Shown piece after piece: positions 7,270 to 10,354 of a DNA stretch of 10,354 nucleotides. The first letter of the stretch is position 1. Each line of letters starts with the position of its first letter. Made by a program: the position numbers and the translations under genes. A model generated the notes under the pieces. The model had not been told where the DNA came from and ran no database searches. It worked only from the letters and a program-made list of their open reading frames with translations. The stretch is from positions 1 to 10,354 of the forward strand of contig JALUJS010000296.1 of the NCBI GenBank assembly GCA_027056825.1. The letters are read 5' to 3'. The DNA is from Candidatus Krumholzibacteriia bacterium. Its GTDB lineage: Bacteria > Krumholzibacteriota > Krumholzibacteriia > LZORAL124-64-63.

Positions 7270-7653
7270 GTGAGAAGCCGGTCGTAAGCCGAGTTCTGTT
7301 ACCGGGCGCCAAGCGACCGGCGACGATCATGTATCTGGGACCGACGTTGCCGCCGGCCTCGAGCGACCGACCCGGGAGTACGAACGAGGCGGGCCACCTC
7401 ATCCTCCCCTATTTGGTCTTGCTCCAGGTGGGGTTTACCCTGCCACCACTGTCGCCAGTGGCGCGGTGAGCTCTTACCTCGCCTTTTCACCCTTACTGCC
7501 GCCGCAGCGGAAGCGGTATGTTTTCTGTGGCACTTTCCGTGGGATTGCTCCCCCTGGCCGTTAGCCAGCACCCTGCCCTGTGGAGCTCGGACTTTCCTCG
7601 TACCTCCCTACCCTGCGGTTGGAAGAGACGCGATCGTCTCCCCGACTTCTCAC
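7270..7653 (-). ncRNA. rnpB: RNase P RNA, bacterial class A
   Basis: This is the catalytic RNA of RNase P, which trims tRNA 5' leaders, presumably including those of the two tRNAs in this window. On the minus strand the RNA shows the diagnostic core: GAGGAAAGTCC near the 5' end, GGTAAGAG and GGGTAAACCC in the middle, GACCAAATAGGG, and ACAGAACTCGGCTTA near the 3' end. The ends pair perfectly as helix P1: GTGAGAAGTCGG (7653-7642) with CCGGCTTCTCAC (7281-7270), 12 pairs including one G-U. In helix P4 the usual CCGGG/CCCGG pairing is replaced by CCGAG (7590-7586) and CTCGG (7293-7289), a compensated change that argues for a functional RNA. The length of about 384 nt fits class A. The 5' end agrees with the promoter just upstream; the 3' end could extend a few bases. 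Reading frames through this stretch are incidental. Confidence 0.97.
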
Positions 7654-7659
7654 ACCCCC

Positions 7660-7688
7660 ATGATATACCCAAGCGGCGGCGATGTCCC
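7660..7688 (-). promoter_or_regulatory. Promoter of rnpB
   Basis: On the minus strand GGGACA (7688-7683, 4 of 6 to consensus) is followed after 17 bp by TATCAT (7665-7660, 5 of 6). A start 7 bp further on falls at 7653, exactly the first base of the P1 helix of RNase P RNA. A 15-base dyad CCCGT-TTTTT-ACGGG (7700-7686) overlaps the upstream edge of the -35 box. It could be an operator or the remnant end of the upstream RNase H gene transcript. Confidence 0.75.
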
Positions 7689-7712
7689 GTAAAAAACGGG
7701 GCGAAATCCGGC

Positions 7713-8408
7713 TCAGCAGCCCTTGTCCAGGGCCCGGTTGGCCAAGGCGTCGGCGGCGGCGTTCAGGGAGCGCTTGATGTGCTTGACCCGGAATTCCCGC
7801 AGTTCCCGCGAAAGGAAAACCACCTGCTGGTACAGGGGCCTGAGGTCGGGACTCTTGACCCGGTAGACCCCGGTCAGCTGGCGCACGATCAGTTCGCTGT
7901 CCATGAACAGGTGGACTCGATCGATACCCCAGCGCCGGCAATGCTCCAGGGCGGCCACAACGGCGCGGTATTCGGCCACGTTGTTGGTGGTCTTGCCGAT
8001 GGCCTCGCAGTGGACAGCCAGCTCCGGGCCGCCCTTCTGCCGGAAGACGACCCCGATGGCCGCGGGGCCCGGGTTGCCCCGGCTGGCGCCGTCGGTAAAG
8101 ACCTCCAGGACCCCCGATCCGGTTCCGGGCAGCGGGCTTTCGGGGATGTCGGCGGCCAGAGGAAGCTCCAGGGCGGCGGCATCCGCCTTCTCCGACGTCT
8201 TTCCTGCTCCCCGGCCCTGACCCTCGGCGACCGGAGCGTTCTCCTTCCCGCCGGCCGGATCTGTGGCCAGGGAACGGCGCCAGATGGCCAGACGGCGGCG
8301 CAACTCGCGCACCGACAGGCCGCACTCCCGGGCCAGGGAGCGCAGATCGGTACTGCGTTCGAGGGTCTTGAGAAGATCCGCCAGGGTTTCCGGTTGCTTG
8401 GCTGCCAT
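7713..8408 (-). CDS. RNase HI-family protein with N-terminal helix-turn-helix-like segment
   Basis: The C-terminal half (about residues 100-231) is an RNase H domain of the short bacterial RNase HI/reverse-transcriptase-like type, expected to cut RNA in RNA-DNA hybrids. The four acidic positions are present: Asp106 in FTDGASRGNPGPA, Glu146 in NNVAEY, Asp170 in LFMDSELIV and Asp220 in AAADALANRAL. No basic hybrid-binding loop of the E. coli type is obvious. The first 47 residues, with SLARECGLSVRELRRRL at 24-40, look like a helix-turn-helix; a low-complexity linker of about 50 residues rich in A, G, P and E follows. Plain RNase HI is about 150 residues, so the extension is notable. The ATG at 8408 has AGGAG 9 nt and GGAG 5 nt upstream. 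It lies 30 bp after the zinc-ribbon gene and just before rnpB. A zinc-ribbon (DUF164) plus RNase H pair is also known in mycobacteria (Rv2229c-Rv2228c). The RNase H call is firm; the HTH role is unknown. Confidence 0.88.
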   Translation of the reverse strand: MAAKQPETLADLLKTLERSTDLRSLARECGLSVRELRRRLAIWRRSLATDPAGGKENAPVAEGQGRGAGKTSEKADAAALELPLAADIPESPLPGTGSGVLEVFTDGASRGNPGPAAIGVVFRQKGGPELAVHCEAIGKTTNNVAEYRAVVAALEHCRRWGIDRVHLFMDSELIVRQLTGVYRVKSPDLRPLYQQVVFLSRELREFRVKHIKRSLNAAADALANRALDKGC

Positions 8409-8438
8409 GTCTCTCCGCTCCTGTAGTGTCTTATGGTC

Positions 8439-8783
8439 TCAACGCCAAGGCCGGTGGACGAGAAAACTCCCGCATTGCAGGCAGCGCACCACCCGGGATC
8501 CGCGCCGGACACCCAGGGCGTCGGCGGGGGGCAGGACGGCGCCGCAGCCTTCACAGGCATCCTCGCGGGCAAAAAGCACCGCCCGTTTTCCGCGCTCGCG
8601 GAACCTGAGCAACCTGCGCCGGGTCGGGTCGGGAACCAGCGCGGTCAGGCGCTGGATCTCCCGGTCGATCTCCGGCAGGGCCGCGGGATGTTCCGCGGCC
8701 CGTCCGCCGACCGAGAACAGCTCCCGCTCCTCCTCCAGGGCGGCCAGTTGGACCAGGATATCGATGAGGATCGCCGTTTCCAT
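8439..8783 (-). CDS. Short coiled-coil protein with C-terminal C4 zinc ribbon (DUF164/zf-RING_7-like)
   Basis: A 114-residue protein with two predicted charged helices (about 1-25 and 35-66) followed by a four-cysteine zinc-binding module: Cys77 and Cys80 in CEGCG, then Cys101 and Cys104 in CLQCG, with 20 residues between the pairs. The spacing and the LPP plus RRGSRVVRC pattern fit the zf-RING_7 ribbon at the end of DUF164 proteins. Those usually have a coiled coil of about 150 residues or more; here it is much shorter. DksA/TraR proteins also combine a coiled coil with a C4 finger, so a DksA-like role is an alternative, but the coiled coil is shorter than in DksA and I do not see a DksA tip motif. 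The ATG at 8783 has AGGA about 9 nt upstream. The next gene downstream is the RNase H protein, 30 bp away, so one transcript is likely. Molecular function is unknown. Confidence 0.8.
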   Translation of the reverse strand: METAILIDILVQLAALEEERELFSVGGRAAEHPAALPEIDREIQRLTALVPDPTRRRLLRFRERGKRAVLFAREDACEGCGAVLPPADALGVRRGSRVVRCLQCGSFLVHRPWR

Positions 8784-8791
8784 CCCGGGTC

Positions 8792-8821
8792 ATCCTAGCA
8801 CGCCGCCGAAGGCCCGAACAA
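8792..8821 (-). promoter_or_regulatory. Weak candidate promoter for the zinc-ribbon/RNase H genes
   Basis: On the minus strand TTGTTC (8821-8816) is followed after 18 bp by TAGGAT (8797-8792, 4 of 6 to consensus). The 76 bp between the tRNA terminator and the gene must hold a promoter if the terminator works. The predicted start, near 8785, would leave almost no leader before the ATG at 8783. The -35 box lies in the loop of a GGCCC/GGGCC dyad (8811-8826). Support is only by position and partial consensus. Confidence 0.28.
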
Positions 8822-8859
8822 GGGCCGGAACACCGGACAAGCCGCGGGAAGGCCCAACG

Positions 8860-8884
8860 AAAAAGGGCGCCGAAACGCCCTTTT
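8860..8884 (-). terminator. Rho-independent terminator after the tRNA pair
   Basis: On the minus strand AAAAGGGCG (8884-8876) pairs with CGCCCTTTT (8869-8861) around a 6-nt loop, and the descending arm runs on into a T-rich tail (five T, then CGTT). It lies about 95 bp downstream of the Val tRNA and before the zinc-ribbon gene, so it ends the tRNA (and possibly rpoD) transcript. The symmetric A/T arms mean it could also act on the other strand. Confidence 0.85.
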
Positions 8885-8913
8885 CCTGCTCACTCGTCTG
8901 ATCTGCAGAAGGA

Positions 8914-8938
8914 GCGGCGGAGCAGTCAAAACCGCCGC
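8914..8938 (-). other. GC stem-loop in the tRNA 3' trailer
   Basis: GCGGCGG pairs with CCGCCGC (7 bp) around an 11-nt loop between the Val tRNA and the terminator. It is followed on the minus strand by a pyrimidine-rich but not T-rich stretch, so it is not a terminator by itself. It may mark a processing site in the trailer. Otherwise I see nothing in 8885-8978 beyond a CCGGCCGG palindrome. Confidence 0.3.
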
Positions 8939-8978
8939 GTCCGCCCGGGCCGATTCCGGGAACCGGCCGGAAAAATGA

Positions 8979-9055
8979 TGGTGGGCGATACTGGACTCGA
9001 ACCAGTGACCTCTCGCGTGTGAGGCGAGCGCTCTAGCCAGCTGAGCTAATCGCCC
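8979..9055 (-). tRNA. tRNA-Val (anticodon CAC)
   Basis: The RNA folds as a complete cloverleaf: acceptor GGGCGAT/ATCGCCC, D arm GCTC/GAGC, anticodon stem CTCGC/GCGAG with loop CTCACAC, and T arm ACTGG/CCAGT with TTCGAGT. Discriminator A and an encoded CCA end the gene. Anticodon CAC reads GUG, a codon expected to be frequent in a GC-rich genome. It lies 59 bp downstream of the Ile tRNA with no promoter visible between them, so one precursor is likely. Confidence 0.97.
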
Positions 9056-9114
9056 CCGACATCATCTTTCCGCCGGGTTCCGCATCCGGGTGCGGCCCGC
9101 CGCCTTGCGGCTGG

Positions 9115-9191
9115 TGGTGGGCCCACCTGGACTCGAACCAGGGACCGGCCGGTTATGAGCCGGCTGCTCTAACCAACTGAGCTATAGGCCC
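9115..9191 (-). tRNA. tRNA with anticodon CAU, most likely tRNA-Ile2 (AUA-reading)
   Basis: A complete 77-nt cloverleaf with encoded CCA: acceptor GGGCCTA/TGGGCCC, D arm GCTC/GAGC, anticodon stem GCCGG/CCGGC with loop CTCATAA, T arm CCTGG/CCAGG. CAT could mean elongator Met, initiator Met or Ile2. It is not the initiator: the anticodon stem lacks three consecutive G-C pairs next to the loop in initiator orientation, and position 1 pairs with 72. C4-G69 and C5-G68, the pairs used by the lysidine synthetase TilS in E. coli, are present, and the anticodon arm resembles the B. subtilis Ile(CAU) tRNA. I therefore favour Ile2, with lysidine at position 34 changing decoding to AUA. It begins 42 bp after the rpoD stop. 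Confidence 0.9.
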
Positions 9192-9208
9192 CCCGAACCG
9201 GGAGCCGG

Positions 9209-9237
9209 AAGATAATAGATCCGCCCTGGGCGGTCAA
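9209..9237 (-). promoter_or_regulatory. Promoter of the tRNA-Ile/tRNA-Val unit, overlapping the rpoD stop
   Basis: On the minus strand TTGACC (9237-9232, 5 of 6 to consensus) is followed after 17 bp by TATCTT (9214-9209). The rpoD stop TGA (9236-9234) lies inside the -35 box. The predicted start near 9202 gives an 11-nt leader before the Ile tRNA. The segment between the -10 box and the start reads CCGGCTC, the kind of GC-rich discriminator known from stringently controlled stable-RNA promoters. The spacer contains a 13-base dyad, CCGCCC-A-GGGCGG (9233-9221). An overlapping TATTAT (9217-9212) matches consensus better but would leave a 14-bp spacer. Confidence 0.65.
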
Positions 9238-10354
9238 ACCATTTCCCCGTAGCCCTTGAGCTTGCGGGAACGGCTGGGATGACGCAACTTGCGCAGCGCC
9301 TTGGCCTCGATCTGCCGCACGCGCTCCCGGGTGACCTTGAAGATGGTCCCCACCTCTTCCAGGGTGCGCGGCGTCCCGTCGCCCAGCCCGAAACGCAGCC
9401 GGATGACCTTCTCCTCGCGCCGGGTCAGGGTGCTCAACACGCGCTGCATCTGGTCCTTGAGCATGCTGTGGGCCGCCTGCCGAGCCGGCGAAGGCGCCGA
9501 GTCGTCCTCGATGAAATCCCCGAGGTTGCTGTCCTCGTCCTCCCCGATGGGCTGGTCGAAGCTCACCGGTTCCATGCTGGCCTGCAGGACCCCCTGGACC
9601 TTCTCCAGGGGCATGTCCAGGAAGTTGGCCACTTCCTCGGGCTTGGGGTCGCGGCCCAGCTCCTGCAGCATCTGCCGCTGGGCCCGCTTGACCTTGTTGA
9701 TGGCCTCGATCATGTGCACCGGCACGCGGATGGTGCGGGCCTGGTCGGCGATGGCCCGGGTGATGGCCTGGCGGATCCACCAGGTGGCGTAGGTGGAGAA
9801 CTTGTAGCCCTTGCGGTAGTCGAACTTCTCCACCGCGCGCATCAGGCCGCTGTTGCCCTCCTGGATCAGGTCCAGGAATTCCAGGCCACGGTTGGTGTAG
9901 CGCTTGGCGATGGAGATCACCAGCCGCACGTTGGCTTCGATCATCTCGCGCTGGGCGGTCTCGACCATCTGCTTGCCCATGGTGATCTCGGTGCCGATGC
10001 GGTGCAGATCCTCCGCCGGCAGTCCGATCTCCCGCTCGATCTCCGCCACCCGCTTGCGCAGGTTCTTGATCACCCGGTGCGCCTCGTGGATGGCCTCGGC
10101 CTCCTGCGAACCCTTGGCGGCGCTCTTCATGGCCGCGGCCATCTCGGCGAAGGGCATCCCCACCGCCTCCTCGGCCTTGGCCATGCGGTCCTGCAGGTCG
10201 GCGACCTTGCCGTGGATCAGCAGCAGCTTGTTGGCCAGCTGTTCGACCTGGTGGGGAGCCAGCTTCAGGTCCATGAAGCTGTCGAGGATCTTCTGGTTCC
10301 GGTTCTCGATCATGCGCGTCAGCACGGTCGCCCGGGCGGGCTTGCGGCAGGTGG
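9234..10354 (-). CDS. rpoD: RNA polymerase primary sigma factor RpoD (sigma-70), 5' end outside window
   Basis: This is the housekeeping sigma factor that directs RNA polymerase to -35/-10 promoters. The reading frame is open to the right edge, so region 1 and part of the non-conserved region are missing. Counting from a GTG at 10325 (not the true start), I see the end of the non-conserved region (1-110), region 2 with ANVRLVISIAKRYTNRG (131-147) and FSTYATWWIRQAITRAIADQ (176-195), region 3 with PVHMIEAINKV (202-212) and GDFIEDD (269-275), and region 4 with TLEEVGTIFKVTRERVRQIE (321-340) and ALRKLRHPSRS (343-353). The presence of the W-W-I-R melting motif and the long region before it mark a primary sigma factor rather than an alternative one. 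Region 2.1 reads QEGNSGLM where E. coli has QEGNIGLM. Its stop codon forms part of the tRNA promoter. Confidence 0.97.
   Translation of the reverse strand, partial: TCRKPARATVLTRMIENRNQKILDSFMDLKLAPHQVEQLANKLLLIHGKVADLQDRMAKAEEAVGMPFAEMAAAMKSAAKGSQEAEAIHEAHRVIKNLRKRVAEIEREIGLPAEDLHRIGTEITMGKQMVETAQREMIEANVRLVISIAKRYTNRGLEFLDLIQEGNSGLMRAVEKFDYRKGYKFSTYATWWIRQAITRAIADQARTIRVPVHMIEAINKVKRAQRQMLQELGRDPKPEEVANFLDMPLEKVQGVLQASMEPVSFDQPIGEDEDSNLGDFIEDDSAPSPARQAAHSMLKDQMQRVLSTLTRREEKVIRLRFGLGDGTPRTLEEVGTIFKVTRERVRQIEAKALRKLRHPSRSRKLKGYGEMV

Noticed and set aside
5372..7273. A 633-codon open frame on the plus strand opposite recJ
   Set aside because: It is antisense to a complete RecJ, shows no family motif and its repeated AGQ/GHH-like composition is what GC-rich antisense frames give.
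7299..7571. Small open frames within the RNase P RNA region
   Set aside because: They lie within conserved RNase P RNA sequence with paired P1 and P4 helices, so no protein is expected.
8991..9137. Repeated sequence around CTGGACTCGAACCA at two places
   Set aside because: These are the T arms of two adjacent tRNA genes, which are similar by common tRNA structure and are not a mobile or direct repeat.
9221..9233. CCGCCC-A-GGGCGG as a terminator for rpoD
   Set aside because: The one-base loop makes a stable hairpin unlikely unless inner pairs open, and only a mixed, not T-rich, tail follows. It fits better as a dyad in the tRNA promoter spacer.
1..10354. Mobile elements, CRISPR, prophage, defence or toxin-antitoxin genes
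   Set aside because: I looked for direct repeats, transposase or integrase motifs and att-like duplications next to the tRNA genes and saw none. The gene content is housekeeping throughout.

Overview
The window is a GC-rich bacterial chromosome segment in which every gene I can support lies on the minus strand. Read in the direction of transcription (high to low coordinates), it holds: the 3' part of the housekeeping sigma factor gene rpoD; two tRNA genes, Ile(CAU) and Val(CAC), ending in a strong hairpin terminator; a short coiled-coil/zinc-ribbon protein; an RNase H-type protein with an extra N-terminal helix-turn-helix-like segment; the RNase P RNA gene rnpB; a tight five-gene run recJ-rel-dtd-maf-mtnA; and rplM followed by the 5' part of rpsI. 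This is core information-processing and stress-response content. I see no mobile element, CRISPR array, phage gene or toxin-antitoxin pair.

The host is a Gram-negative-like or candidate-phylum bacterium with strong G/C preference at third codon positions. I cannot place it to phylum. The C-terminal region of sigma resembles sequences from Deltaproteobacteria and FCB/PVC-group lineages, and recJ-(apt)-rel-dtd order is known from Bacillus, but these are memory-based impressions. Class A (ancestral-type) RNase P RNA and Shine-Dalgarno-led starts fit an ordinary bacterium.

Layout: (1) 8860-10354, rpoD and a tRNA unit whose promoter -35 box appears to contain the rpoD stop codon. (2) 7713-8783, zinc-ribbon gene and RNase H gene, 30 bp apart and probably co-transcribed. 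(3) 7270-7688, rnpB with its own promoter, whose predicted start coincides with the first base of helix P1. (4) 966-7195, the recJ-to-mtnA operon, in which each of the four junctions is the same 4-base ATGA stop/start overlap. (5) 1-951, a promoter, a leader of about 200 nt and the universal rplM-rpsI pair.

Functionally, the five-gene operon joins single-strand DNA repair (RecJ), ppGpp synthesis/hydrolysis (Rel), D-aminoacyl-tRNA proofreading (Dtd), removal of non-canonical or excess pyrimidine nucleotides (Maf) and methionine salvage (MtnA). It can be read as a house-cleaning and starvation module. Its product ppGpp would be expected to act on promoters such as the tRNA promoter here, which has a GC-rich discriminator. 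I found no previously undescribed system; the points worth a second look are the repeated translational coupling, the rpoD/tRNA promoter overlap, the HTH-RNase H architecture and the leader regions.
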